Positions 8,294 to 16,668 of a stretch of 64,000 nt of DNA are shown piece after piece (position 1 is the first letter of the stretch; the number at the start of each line of letters is the position of its first letter). Both the position numbers and the translations under genes were made by a program. A model generated the notes under the pieces. That model ran no database searches. It saw nothing but the letters and a program-made list of their open reading frames with translations, and was not told where the DNA came from. Source of the DNA: Desulfovibrio sp. 86 (GTDB lineage: Bacteria > Desulfobacterota > Desulfovibrionia > Desulfovibrionales > Desulfovibrionaceae); NCBI RefSeq assembly GCF_902702915.1, contig NZ_LR738849.1, positions 620,001-684,000 of the forward strand, in the 5' to 3' direction.

Positions 8294-8845
8294 ATGAGCT
8301 TGAACGACACCCTTGCCGCCCCCCTTGCCGCCATCCTTGCTGAAAGGGAAGCGCGCTGGAACATGCGCCGCGAGCTTGCCGCAGAGCACGGGCACCCCGT
8401 ACTTTCGCTCACGCTCAACATCCCTGGCGCGGATAAAAATCCGGCTGGTTCGGCCCAGGCATTCGACAGCCTGCGGCAGGCCCTTGGCCGCGCCATTGCG
8501 CGCCATTGTGGGCACACAGCCTGTTTTGCGGCCGAAACAGAACGCGCCGGAGTGGACGGTCCCTGCTGGATAGCCTCCGTGAACCTTGATCCGGCACTGC
8601 TCAAGGCCCTTTGCGTGGCCATGGAAGAGGAGCACCCCCTGGGCAGACTGGCTGATGCAGACGTGCTCAACGCGCAGGGGCAGCCTGTGAACCGGGCGGA
8701 CATGGGTCTTCCGGCACGGCGCTGTTTTTTGTGCGAGGCCCCGGCAAGCCTCTGCCGCAGACAGGGCAAACATGCCCCGGAAGAAATCATGGCCCATGTA
8801 CGCAATCTGCTGGCCCTTGCCCGCAGCGCGGACGCCTCGTCCTGA
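8294..8845 (+). CDS. citX: Apo-citrate lyase phosphoribosyl-dephospho-CoA transferase
   Basis: A 183-residue holo-ACP synthase that transfers the triphosphoribosyl-dephospho-CoA precursor made by CitG onto CitD. The CitX signature GRLADADVLNAQGQPVNR is present near residue 117, followed by the cysteine-containing ARRCFLCEAPASLC region. A GGAG site precedes ATG 8294. The stop overlaps the start of citG. In some bacteria CitX and CitG are fused; here they are separate but coupled. Confidence 0.88.
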   Translation: MSLNDTLAAPLAAILAEREARWNMRRELAAEHGHPVLSLTLNIPGADKNPAGSAQAFDSLRQALGRAIARHCGHTACFAAETERAGVDGPCWIASVNLDPALLKALCVAMEEEHPLGRLADADVLNAQGQPVNRADMGLPARRCFLCEAPASLCRRQGKHAPEEIMAHVRNLLALARSADASS

Positions 8846-9840
8846 TGTCCTGCCTGAAAAACCTGTGCGCATGCGCCCCCGCGCGGCATGGGGATGTATC
8901 CATTTCCTCGGCCCGCGTCGGTGAACTGGCCGCACGGGCCGCCATCCTTGAAGCCGCCGCCGGGCCAAAGCCGGGGCTGGTCTGCCGTGACAGCCAAGGC
9001 GCGCATAAGGACATGGACTACGCCACCTTTGTGCGCAGCGCCCTTTCCCTGCAAGGCTATTTCACCCAGGGCCACGCCCTGGGCTCGGCCACCACCACGC
9101 TGGAACCGCAGGCTGTCTTCCCACGCCTGCGGTCACTGGGCCTCAAGGCCGAACAGGACATGTTCGCGGCCACCAATGGCGTCAATACCCACAAAGGACT
9201 GATTTTCTCCCTGGGCCTCTTCTGCGCCGCCCTGGGCAGACTGGACAGGCTGGGCAATGCCGCCAACGTGCAGGCGCTCTGCCGCACGGCGGGCTCCTTT
9301 GTGAGGGGCATTACCGGATCTGACATGGCCGCCCTGCCCTGCGGCCCCCACGCGGCACAACTGGCCATTCCGGGCTTCCGCCCCCACAAGGCGCGGCATG
9401 CCCGGCCCAAGGCCATGCGCCCCCTGCTGGAAAAAACTCTGGGCCGCAGCCTGACCCCCGGCGAGGTCATCTATGTCATGTACGGCATGCGCGGCGTGCG
9501 CGGTGAGGCGGAACAGGGTTTTCCCGGCGTGGCCCTTGCCTGCCACAGCCTGCGGCGGCATGGCGTGGCCGTGAACCTGAACAGGGCCATGGTCCATACC
9601 CTGCTGGAACTGCTGGCCCGCGTCGAGGACACGAGCCTGCTCTGGCGCGGAGGCGGCAGAGGCTTTGCCCTGGCCAGAGCCTATGCGGCCGCGACCCTTG
9701 ACGCTGGCGGGCTGGACACAGCCCACGGCCGCCGCACCCTTGACCGCATGGGCGCGGCCTTTGTGCGCCGCAGACTCAGCCCCGGCGGCTGCGCCGATAT
9801 GCTCGCCACAAGCGTTTTTCTGCACCTGCTCGGCCGCTAG
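8845..9840 (+). CDS. citG: Triphosphoribosyl-dephospho-CoA synthase
   Basis: A 331-residue protein that joins dephospho-CoA and ATP to form the citrate lyase prosthetic-group precursor. Family features include AAILEAAAGPKPGLVCRDSQGAH near the N-terminus (in separate blocks LEAAAGPKPGLV and GAHKDMDYATF), GVNTHKGLIFSLG, and a late GGCADMLATSVFL. The start at ATG 8845 overlaps the citX stop (TGATG), which is preferred over an upstream in-frame start inside citX. It is the last gene of the cit operon; a palindromic terminator-like repeat follows 44 bp later. Confidence 0.9.
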   Translation: MSCLKNLCACAPARHGDVSISSARVGELAARAAILEAAAGPKPGLVCRDSQGAHKDMDYATFVRSALSLQGYFTQGHALGSATTTLEPQAVFPRLRSLGLKAEQDMFAATNGVNTHKGLIFSLGLFCAALGRLDRLGNAANVQALCRTAGSFVRGITGSDMAALPCGPHAAQLAIPGFRPHKARHARPKAMRPLLEKTLGRSLTPGEVIYVMYGMRGVRGEAEQGFPGVALACHSLRRHGVAVNLNRAMVHTLLELLARVEDTSLLWRGGGRGFALARAYAAATLDAGGLDTAHGRRTLDRMGAAFVRRRLSPGGCADMLATSVFLHLLGR

Positions 9841-9852
9841 CAGCAATGTCAT

Positions 9853-9948
9853 ATTGAAATGCTTTGTGGGGGAGGAAACGCTTTGTGGGGGAGGGACCCT
9901 TTTGTAAAAGGGTCGCCTCCCCCACGCTCCCACCCCCTAAAACTTTTA
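9853..9948 (+). repeat. Palindromic element copy A, after citG
   Basis: The core is 9885-9925: GTGGGGGAGGGACCC, centre TTTTGTAAAA, GGGTCGCCTCCCCCAC, then CCCACCCCCTAAAAC. An extra 5' half-unit (TTGAAATGCTTTGTGGGGG) stands immediately before it from 9853. It is oriented with citG and begins 44 bp after its stop. In a transcript it would fold into a long GC-rich hairpin, so termination or mRNA 3' end protection is plausible. Confidence 0.8.
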
Positions 9949-9993
9949 TTGTAGTTCACTGCCCGACCGCACAGGGCCAGAGCGCTTTCATAA

Positions 9994-11210
9994 TGTGTAG
10001 TAGTTCAGACTTGATCTGACAGTCGGTTCCGTTTTGATGGTTCCGATTGTCAGGTTAGTTGAGTTGTCCGACCTTTTCCTTCCAGATCTGTTTTCCGTCA
10101 AGGAGTGTTTGCAATGGCGTTCTGCCGCAACACTTTTTCCCTTGATGTGTCCTTTCGATGTTGTAATGTTCCATCCAGACATCCAGATCGGCCTGCAGTT
10201 CCTCCAGAGAGTTATACAGTTTCCGCCGGAAGGCAACCTGGTAAAACTCGTGCAGGATGGTCTTGTGGAAACGTTCGCAGATGCCGTTTGTCTGCGGATG
10301 CCGCGCCTTGGCCTTGGTGTGTTCTATGTTGTTTATGCCCAGATAAAGCTGGTAGTCATGCGTTTCCAGTCTGCCGCAGTACTCTGTGCCCCTGTCCGTC
10401 AGCATGCGGATAATGCCCATTTCCATTGAAGTGAAGAATGGCAAAACCCGGTCATTGAGCAGGTCGGCTCCGGTGATGGGTGTTTTGGTAGTGTAGAGCT
10501 TGGCAGCCGCCCACTTAGAGTAGGTATCCACAAAGGTTTGCTGATAAATACGGCCGACGCCCTTGATGGTGCCGACGTAAAATGTGTCCTGACTGCCGAG
10601 ATATCCGGGATGATGGCTTTCTATTTCGCCGCAAGCCTCATCGTCGTGTTTTTTACGCTCCAGAGCTTGTACCTGGGCTTCGGTGAGCACAATGCCCTCT
10701 TCAGCGGACTTCTTCTCCAGGGCGTTCAGGCGCTGCTTCATTGAGGCCAGGTCATGGCGCAACCAGATGGAACGCACCCCTGACGGCGACACAAATACGC
10801 CGGTTTTGCGCAGTTCGTTGCTGGCCCGCACTTGCCCATGAGCAGGGAAGGCTATCGCAAAATCCAACACCGCCAGTTCCGTGGCCTCTTCCACGCGATT
10901 TTTCAGGTTGGGCTTTTTGCGGCTGACCTCAAACAGCGCTTCAACGCCTCCGGCGTCTCGTGCTGTTTGATACCGGTAGAAGGTATCTCTGGAAAAGCCC
11001 ATGATGCGGCAGGCTCTGGAGACATTGCCGAGTTCGGCAGCAAGGTTGAGAAGTCCGGTCTTGTGTTTGATGACGTTTTGATTGAAACTTTCCATGGGGA
11101 AACTCCGTGGGCGCTGTGCCCGGTTGATGGTACGTTTACACTTCCATCAAAACGGAGTTCCCCTCGCTTTTCAAGGGACAACTGTCAGATCAAATCGCGA
11201 CTACTTCACA
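9994..11210 (-). mobile_element. IS481-family insertion sequence, 1217 bp
   Basis: A single transposase gene lies between imperfect terminal inverted repeats. The left end reads TGTGTAGTAGTTCAGACTTG from 9994; the complement of the right end, from 11210, reads TGTGAAGTAGTCGCGATTTG; both continue into ATCTGACAGT. TAA flanks both sides (9991-9993 and 11211-11213), a likely 3-bp target duplication. Removing one TAA restores TTTCATAATGAAA, a palindrome. The element appears intact and potentially active. Confidence 0.82.
10055..11095 (-). CDS. IS481-family transposase
   Basis: A 346-residue DDE transposase. The N-terminus holds a helix-turn-helix (ELGNVSRACRIMGFSRDTFYR). The integrase core shows the catalytic triad in FVDTYSKW, MLTDRGTEY and NGICERFHKT. 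The C-terminal YNIERTHQGKKCCGRTP motif is typical of the family. It fills most of the insertion sequence and lies opposite to citG and moeA. No frameshift or internal stop is present. Its insertion separates the cit operon from the moeA genes. Confidence 0.93.
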   Translation of the reverse strand: MESFNQNVIKHKTGLLNLAAELGNVSRACRIMGFSRDTFYRYQTARDAGGVEALFEVSRKKPNLKNRVEEATELAVLDFAIAFPAHGQVRASNELRKTGVFVSPSGVRSIWLRHDLASMKQRLNALEKKSAEEGIVLTEAQVQALERKKHDDEACGEIESHHPGYLGSQDTFYVGTIKGVGRIYQQTFVDTYSKWAAAKLYTTKTPITGADLLNDRVLPFFTSMEMGIIRMLTDRGTEYCGRLETHDYQLYLGINNIEHTKAKARHPQTNGICERFHKTILHEFYQVAFRRKLYNSLEELQADLDVWMEHYNIERTHQGKKCCGRTPLQTLLDGKQIWKEKVGQLN

Positions 11211-11776
11211 TAATGAAACTGGCTGGCTGGCGGCGCACATAGTATACAGCTCCCCCACGCTCCCCTCCTCCTACAGTGCTTGCTGCGCCAAAAACCTTGC
11301 TCTTGTCCCCACTTCTGAACGCATGAAACAACTCGGCGAGCGCCACGCAAGGCACATGCGGCGCGCCTCCGGCTCGGTGCCATCCCGCCCCCCCCTTGCC
11401 CCTGGTGCGGCTTTTGTCGAGCGGCATTCACGTATTGCCCTTTGGCAAGGTTTACTGCTAAATTTAAAGGGTTATTCATTTTGTCGGAGCAGGCTGGCCT
11501 TGGGGATACGCGTTCCCAATGGCAAGCCACGCCAGTTACGGCGCGTACTCACGCAAACGGGTTGCGTTTGCGGTTTTTCGGCGGGCGCTGCCCACGCGCC
11601 ACCCGCGTTTCACGGTGAAAACGCTTTAGAGCAGTTTACAAATGAAAGGAGTTAACTGCTCTGCAAGGATTTTTCCTGACAATCCTTGCCACAAAATGCG
11701 AATAGGCAGGCTTTTGCCTGCCGGACATGAGCATTTCACGTGTTAAATGCTCCCAAAAACCACCCGGAGGCCCGGC
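11211..11776 (+). other. Gene-free region between the IS and moeA, with repeats and tandem hairpins
   Basis: No convincing gene is seen in these 566 bases. From 11240 there is a remnant resembling the right arm of the palindromic element (CTCCCCCACGCTCCC). At 11627-11669 lies a copy of the TAGAGCAGTTTAC...TAACTGCTCTGCAAGGA repeat. It is followed by three hairpins just before moeA: GCAAGGATT/AATCCTTGC (11663-11689), GGCAGGC/GCCTGCC (11705-11722) and GAGCATTT/AAATGCTC (11729-11752). These would lie in the moeA leader if the promoter is upstream. Confidence 0.55.
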
Positions 11777-13051
11777 GTGAAATCCTTTTTGACCTTGCAG
11801 CCCGTGGAAACGGTTATCGGGCATATCCGCACCTTTCCCGTGCTGTGCGCCGAGCGCATCCCGCTGGACGCGGCCTCTGGCCGCCGCCTTGCGGATGATT
11901 TTACGGCCCCCGCCGATCTGCCCGGATTCGACCGCGCCACTGTGGACGGCTACGCCGTGCGGGCACGCGATATTTTCGGCGCGCAAGAGGGCAATCCGGC
12001 CCTTGTGGAATGCGTGGGCGACTGCCCCATGGGGGCGGCTCCCTCCGTCATTCTCCACGAGGGGCAGACTGCGCGCATACTTACGGGCGGCATGCTGCCG
12101 CAGGGTGCGGACTGCGCCGTCATGGTGGAGTATTCCCGCCCTGCCGGGGGCAACCTTGTGGAGCTGACCCGCAGTCAGGCCCCTGGCGACAACGTCGTTC
12201 TGCGTGATGACGACGCCGCCACCGGAGCGCGGCTCCTTGCCGCCGGACGCCGCCTGCGCCCGCAGGACATCGGCCTTCTGGCGGCCTTTGGCCAGACCGA
12301 TGTGGTGGTGCGGCGCAGCCCGCGCGTGGCCATTGTGTCCACCGGGGATGAAGTGGTGCCCATTGAAGAAACGCCGCCGCCCGGAAAAGTCCGCGACGTC
12401 AACGCCCACAGCATCGCCGCCCTGTGCCGCGAGGCAGGAGCGCAGGCAGTGCGGGCCGGGCTTGTGCGCGACGATGCCGGTGAACTTGAGGCATGCCTTA
12501 CAAGGCTTGCCGACGAATACGATGTGGTGGTGGTGTCGGGCGGCTCGTCGGCGGGCATGCGCGACCACACGGTTGACGTGTTCACCGCAGTGCCCGGTGG
12601 CGAGATTCTCACTCACGGCGTAGCCCTCAGCCCCGGCAAGCCCTTCATTCTGGGCCGCGCCGCCGCTGCCGGGCGCACACGCTGCCTCATGGGGCTGCCG
12701 GGGCATACCGCCAGCGCCCTCATCTGCGCGCGGGTCTTTCTGCTGCCCCTGCTCCACCATCTTCAGGGGCAGACAGAGCCGGAAATTGCCCCCCGCGTTC
12801 CGGCGCGCCTGACGCGCTCCATAGCCTCGGCACAGGGCCGCCGCGACTACCTGCGCGTACGCCTGACGCCGCTTGAGCAAACAGCGCCCACCGGCGGCGA
12901 CGCGCTGTGCCCGCTGTATGAGGCCGACCCCCTCACGGGAACCTCCGGCATCATTACCGGCATGACGGCGGCAGACGGCCTGCTGGTCTGCCCGGAAAAC
13001 CGCGAAGGATTCAATGCGGGAGACATGGTCATGGTGGAGCTGTTTCAGTAA
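11777..13051 (+). CDS. moeA: Molybdopterin molybdenumtransferase
   Basis: A 424-residue MoeA that inserts molybdate or tungstate into adenylylated pterin. Seen are LPGFDRATVDGYAVRA near the N-terminus, ILTGGMLPQGADCAVM, the MoCF-binding fold with VAIVSTGDEVVP and VVVVSGGSSAGMRDH, GVALSPGKPFILG and GLPGHTASALI. GTG 11777 is chosen because GGAGG lies at 11766-11770; an in-frame ATG at 11747 sits inside a hairpin without a ribosome site. A second, fused MoeA follows 38 bp later. Two MoeA proteins beside tungsten genes suggests one may favour Mo and the other W; this is inference. Confidence 0.9.
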   Translation: MKSFLTLQPVETVIGHIRTFPVLCAERIPLDAASGRRLADDFTAPADLPGFDRATVDGYAVRARDIFGAQEGNPALVECVGDCPMGAAPSVILHEGQTARILTGGMLPQGADCAVMVEYSRPAGGNLVELTRSQAPGDNVVLRDDDAATGARLLAAGRRLRPQDIGLLAAFGQTDVVVRRSPRVAIVSTGDEVVPIEETPPPGKVRDVNAHSIAALCREAGAQAVRAGLVRDDAGELEACLTRLADEYDVVVVSGGSSAGMRDHTVDVFTAVPGGEILTHGVALSPGKPFILGRAAAAGRTRCLMGLPGHTASALICARVFLLPLLHHLQGQTEPEIAPRVPARLTRSIASAQGRRDYLRVRLTPLEQTAPTGGDALCPLYEADPLTGTSGIITGMTAADGLLVCPENREGFNAGDMVMVELFQ

Positions 13052-13089
13052 AACCGCCACACATACCCGCACCAGCACGGAGAACGCCC

Positions 13090-15108
13090 TTGAAACGCAA
13101 TACCTACCTGACCCTGCTGCCGCCCGATGAAGCCAGAAGCCTCTGGTTTACAAAGCTCAACGCCCACGTGCACAGCCTGGCGGAAGAAACCGTTCCCCTG
13201 ACTCAGGCGCTTCGCCGCGTGCTCAGCCGCCCTGTGGCAGCCCTGCGGTCTTCCCCGGCATTTCACGGAGCGGCCATGGACGGCATTGCCGTCAATGCCG
13301 AAGACACCTTTGCCGCTTCCGCGCGCAATCCCCTGCGCCTTGAGCTCGGCAAGGCCGCCCACTGGATCAATACAGGGCATCCCCTGCCCGACGGTTGTAA
13401 CGCCGTCATCATGGTTGAAAACGTCAATACCGAAACGGTTGAAGGCGTTCAATGGGCCGTCATAGAAAAAGCCGCCTTTCCCTGGCAGCATGTGCGCAAG
13501 ATGGGCGAGGACATGGTGGCCACGGAGATCATCCTGCCGCCCGGAGTGTGCATTGGCCCGTACGATCTGGGCGCTCTGGCTGCGGGCGGCGTGCTTGAAG
13601 TGCCGGTGTTCGCGCGCCCGCGCGTCGCCATTGTTCCCAGCGGCTCGGAAATTGTGCCCTTGAGCGAAGCTCGGGAGGAAGACCTGCGCGCCGGACGGGT
13701 GCTGCCGGAATTCAATTCGCTGATTTTTTCGGCCATGATTACTGAGGCCGGGGGCCATCCCGTCACCCTGCCCGTGGTTCCCGACGAACCAAAGGCCATT
13801 GCCGCCGCCGTCATGGCCGCCCTTGGTGGGACGGGGCCAGAAGCAGGTACGGGGACGGAGTCTGGAGCGTGGTCGGGAGCGGACGCAAGTGCGGGAGCGG
13901 GAGCCGACCTTGTCATCCTTAATGCCGGGTCTTCGGCTGGCAGCCACGACTACACGGCCCATGTGCTGGAATCATTGGGCGAGGTGCTGGTGCACGGCGT
14001 TTCGGTCATGCCCGGCAAGCCCACGGTGCTGGCCGTGGTGCGCGGCAAGCCCGTTATCGGCGTGCCCGGCTATCCGGTTTCGGCCGGTATCGCCATGGAA
14101 GAATTTGTGCTGCCCCTGCTGGCCCTGTGGCAGAAGCGTGTCGCCCCGGAGCGCGAAAAGGCCACGGCCATTCCCTGCAACCCGCTGCCCTCGCGCCCCG
14201 GTATGGAAGAACGCCTGCGCGTGAAGCTGGGCCGGGTGGATGGAACCATAATCGCCGTGCCCCTGCCGCGCGGCGCGGGAACCATCACCAGCCTGAGCCG
14301 GGCCGACGGCATCATCCGCATCCCCCGCGACAGCGAGGGTTGCGACGCCGGGGAACCCGTGACAGTGGACTTGCTGCGGCCGCAGGCCGCGCTTGATAAC
14401 GCCCTGCTGGCCATAGGCAGCCACGACAACACGTTGGACCTGCTGGACAGCCTGCTGCGCAAAACCCACCCCCGCTATCGCCTCACCTCGGCCCACGTTG
14501 GCTCTCTGGGCGGGCTCATGGCCCTTGGGCGCGGCCAGTGCCATCTGGCGGGCAGCCATTTGCTGGATGCCGCCAGCGGCGTATACAACCGCAAGGCCAT
14601 TGAAGAAAACCTTGAAGAACCCGTTGTTCTGCTGCGCCTTGTGGACAGGGAACAGGGCATTTTGACAGCGCCGGGCAATCCCCTTGGCATCAGCGGCATT
14701 GAGGATCTGGCGCGGCAAGGGCTGCGCTTCGTGAACCGGCAGCGCGGCAGCGGCACCCGTGTGCTGCTGGACTACAGGCTTGCCTGTCTTGGCATTGCGC
14801 CCACGCGCATCACCGGCTACCGGGATGAGGAATACACCCATATGAATGTGGCCGCAGCCGTGCTTTCAGGCCGCGCGGACGCGGGCCTTGCCGTGCGCTC
14901 CGCCGCCAACGCGCTGGGCCTGCCCTTTGTGCCCGTGGGTGTGGAAGAATACGACCTCGTCATCCCCCGGCGCTTTTATGAAACTCCGGCCATGCAGGCC
15001 CTGCTGGACGTCATACGCGGCGCTGACTTCAAGCAGGAAGTAACGGCCCTCGGGGGCTACGGCACGGAAAAGACGGGGCAGATCATCTGGGAATACCCGG
15101 GCAGATAG
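13090..15108 (+). CDS. MoeA fused to a periplasmic-binding-like domain
   Basis: A 672-residue protein. Residues 1-410 are a MoeA (FHGAAMDGIAV, WINTGHPLPDGCNAVIMVEN, VAIVPSGSEIVPL, NAGSSAGSHDY, GVSVMPGKPTVL, GVPGYPVSAGIAM). From about residue 430 comes a PBP-like domain (IGSHDNTLDLLDSLL, GSLGGLMALGRGQCHLAGSH, RQRGSGTRVLLDY) related to molybdate-binding and LysR/ModE-associated modules. The start is TTG 13090 with GGAG about 8 bases upstream. A glycine/alanine/serine-rich insert (13826-13905) interrupts the MoeA part. The fusion is known in anaerobes; the domain may sense an oxyanion or pterin ligand, which is not proven here. Confidence 0.85.
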   Translation: MKRNTYLTLLPPDEARSLWFTKLNAHVHSLAEETVPLTQALRRVLSRPVAALRSSPAFHGAAMDGIAVNAEDTFAASARNPLRLELGKAAHWINTGHPLPDGCNAVIMVENVNTETVEGVQWAVIEKAAFPWQHVRKMGEDMVATEIILPPGVCIGPYDLGALAAGGVLEVPVFARPRVAIVPSGSEIVPLSEAREEDLRAGRVLPEFNSLIFSAMITEAGGHPVTLPVVPDEPKAIAAAVMAALGGTGPEAGTGTESGAWSGADASAGAGADLVILNAGSSAGSHDYTAHVLESLGEVLVHGVSVMPGKPTVLAVVRGKPVIGVPGYPVSAGIAMEEFVLPLLALWQKRVAPEREKATAIPCNPLPSRPGMEERLRVKLGRVDGTIIAVPLPRGAGTITSLSRADGIIRIPRDSEGCDAGEPVTVDLLRPQAALDNALLAIGSHDNTLDLLDSLLRKTHPRYRLTSAHVGSLGGLMALGRGQCHLAGSHLLDAASGVYNRKAIEENLEEPVVLLRLVDREQGILTAPGNPLGISGIEDLARQGLRFVNRQRGSGTRVLLDYRLACLGIAPTRITGYRDEEYTHMNVAAAVLSGRADAGLAVRSAANALGLPFVPVGVEEYDLVIPRRFYETPAMQALLDVIRGADFKQEVTALGGYGTEKTGQIIWEYPGR

Positions 15109-15247
15109 GCCCGGCGGATTGTCAGATCACGACAGACAGCGGAAAGAAGAAAAAAATTGCCCTACCCCGTGGGGGTTGCTACGCCGTACCCCCGCGTCAG
15201 TGTGGCTCGGCAGCCACTGATAGCCGCCGCCTGCCCGCGCTGGCGGG

Positions 15248-16237
15248 TTACTCCCAGAAAAAGCGTTCCAGTTCCGGCACGGACATGTCCAGATGGTAGA
15301 GGGGCGAGAGCACCCCAGGGCCATGACCGGCCGGCATATTACCGGCTGGCGAATGCCCGGTTGCCGGGTTTCCCCCGGCCCCGACGGTTTCAGCTCCCGC
15401 CTCAGAAGACGGGGCAAGCACCACGCGCAGGCACAGCCTGACCATAAGGCAGGCCACAGCTGCCGGAGCCAGCGTGCCCACGCCTTCACGGCGGGCTTGC
15501 GTCAGTTCTTCAACGCTTTGCCCCTGCGGATACAGTTCCGGCAGACGGGGCGTCGGCCCCCCGTTCATGTAGGCAAAGCCCTCGTCCCGCAGGACGGAGC
15601 CGTGCACAAAGGGCACCCCCGCCGCAAGACTGGCCTTTTCCAGTGCGGTCTTGGCCGCGATAGTGTCGAGGCAGTCCAGGGCCACGTCCACACCCCGCAC
15701 AAGATCCGGCAGATTGTGCTCGTCCGCCTCAACCTGCACTGCCTCGGCGTCAAGGTGCGAGGCCACATCGGCAAGGGCCTGCCGCAGCACAAGGGCCTTG
15801 GGACGGCCCAGAGCGCTTTCGGTGCAGAAGCGCTGGCGGTTGAGATTGCTCTCGTCAAAAACGTCATTGTCCACAAGGCGCAGAAAGCCCACGCCCATAC
15901 GCGCCAGCAATTCCGCCGCGTGCCCTCCAAGCCCGCCGCAACCAAGAACAAGAATACGGCTGCGCAACAGACGGGCCATGTCCTCTGAGGAGAACAGGCC
16001 ATAGTTACGGCGAAAACGCTCGGGCCAAATGTTGAAGGACAGCAGGCGCGCCATGGCCTCACCCTCGGACAGGCCATGCAGTTTAGCCCAGGCCCGCAGG
16101 CCCGCGAGACTCACAAAAAGCGTGCTGTCAGGCGTGCCCTGCCCGCAGGAGGCCGTGGCGCTGGCAGAATGTGGGGGGTATTCGGCGCGCAGGTAGGGGA
16201 TAAAAAAGGCGCGCGTTTCTGGTTTTGTCATGGCCAA
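15248..16237 (-). CDS. MoeB/ThiF/HesA-family sulfur-carrier adenylyltransferase
   Basis: A 329-residue E1-like enzyme. The nucleotide-binding loop GCGGLGG is at residues 99-105 and the ATP-contact region DNDVFDESNLNRQRF follows. It would adenylate the C-terminal glycine of the MoaD-like protein encoded just upstream. The usual pair of zinc-binding CxxC motifs is not apparent. The first 90 residues form an extra N-terminal domain, and residues 285-312 carry a Gly/Ala/Pro-rich insert. The start may be TTG 16237, ten bases after GGAGG, or ATG 16231. It is the last gene of the aor-moaD-moeB series and converges with the moeA fusion gene. Confidence 0.82.
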   Translation of the reverse strand: MAMTKPETRAFFIPYLRAEYPPHSASATASCGQGTPDSTLFVSLAGLRAWAKLHGLSEGEAMARLLSFNIWPERFRRNYGLFSSEDMARLLRSRILVLGCGGLGGHAAELLARMGVGFLRLVDNDVFDESNLNRQRFCTESALGRPKALVLRQALADVASHLDAEAVQVEADEHNLPDLVRGVDVALDCLDTIAAKTALEKASLAAGVPFVHGSVLRDEGFAYMNGGPTPRLPELYPQGQSVEELTQARREGVGTLAPAAVACLMVRLCLRVVLAPSSEAGAETVGAGGNPATGHSPAGNMPAGHGPGVLSPLYHLDMSVPELERFFWE

Positions 16238-16243
16238 CGGACG

Positions 16244-16483
16244 CTAGCCTCCACCGACAGCCGGGAAGAAGGCAATGCGATCTCCGTCGCGCAGGAGATC
16301 GTCCACCTTACGCTGGCGTCCGTTGACCATAACAATTTTGATGTCTTGCAGCGGCAGATTCAGATGCCGGGCCAACTGTTCCGCGCTGCTGCCTTCCGGC
16401 ATGGCAAGGTGCAGGCCCGCTTCCGGATTATAGCCGGACACGTGGTCGCGCAGCGTGGTGCTCAGCTTCACGGTCAGGTGCAT
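16244..16483 (-). CDS. MoaD/ThiS-family sulfur carrier protein
   Basis: A 79-residue ubiquitin-fold protein ending in VGGG, which carries the C-terminal Gly-Gly that is thiocarboxylated. IVMVNGRQRKVDDLLRDGDRIAFFPAVGGG (read in parts: VNGRQRKVDDLL and GDRIAFFPAVGGG) is the classic MoaD end. AAGGAG precedes the ATG. It lies six bases upstream of the MoeB-like gene and downstream of aor. Small-subunit MoaD paralogues linked to aor are common in anaerobes and probably supply sulfur for tungstopterin; ThiS is the less likely alternative. Confidence 0.85.
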   Translation of the reverse strand: MHLTVKLSTTLRDHVSGYNPEAGLHLAMPEGSSAEQLARHLNLPLQDIKIVMVNGRQRKVDDLLRDGDRIAFFPAVGGG

Positions 16484-16607
16484 GACAAACTCCTTGGCCG
16501 CAACGTGGCCAGATCATATATGCCCACGCCGCCGGGCCGCCGTCAAGCTATACGCAAAGCCCATGTCAGCCCTTGCGCAGGTACAGACCTATCTACCGCA
16601 ACAGCAA

Positions 16608-16651
16608 GACAAAATTTTCCGCCGCCCCGGTCTTGCCCGACCGGGGCGGCC
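16608..16651 (-). terminator. Terminator-like hairpin after aor
   Basis: On the plus strand GCCGCCCCGGTC (16621-16632) pairs with GACCGGGGCGGC (16639-16650) around TTGCCC. Read on the minus strand the stem is followed by GGAAAATTTTG. It lies 18 bases after the aor stop and 138 bases before the moaD start, so it may partly terminate transcription between them. Confidence 0.65.
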
Positions 16652-16668
16652 ATGTTTCGTAATGCGAA

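Noticed and set aside
11747-11776. ATG 11747 as the moeA start
   Set aside because: It lies inside a hairpin with no ribosome site, whereas GTG 11777 follows GGAGG at good distance and begins the family sequence.
13090-15108. LysR-type or ModE-type regulator reading of the fused MoeA
   Set aside because: No helix-turn-helix is present; the C-terminal half is only binding-protein-like and the N-terminal half is a full MoeA.
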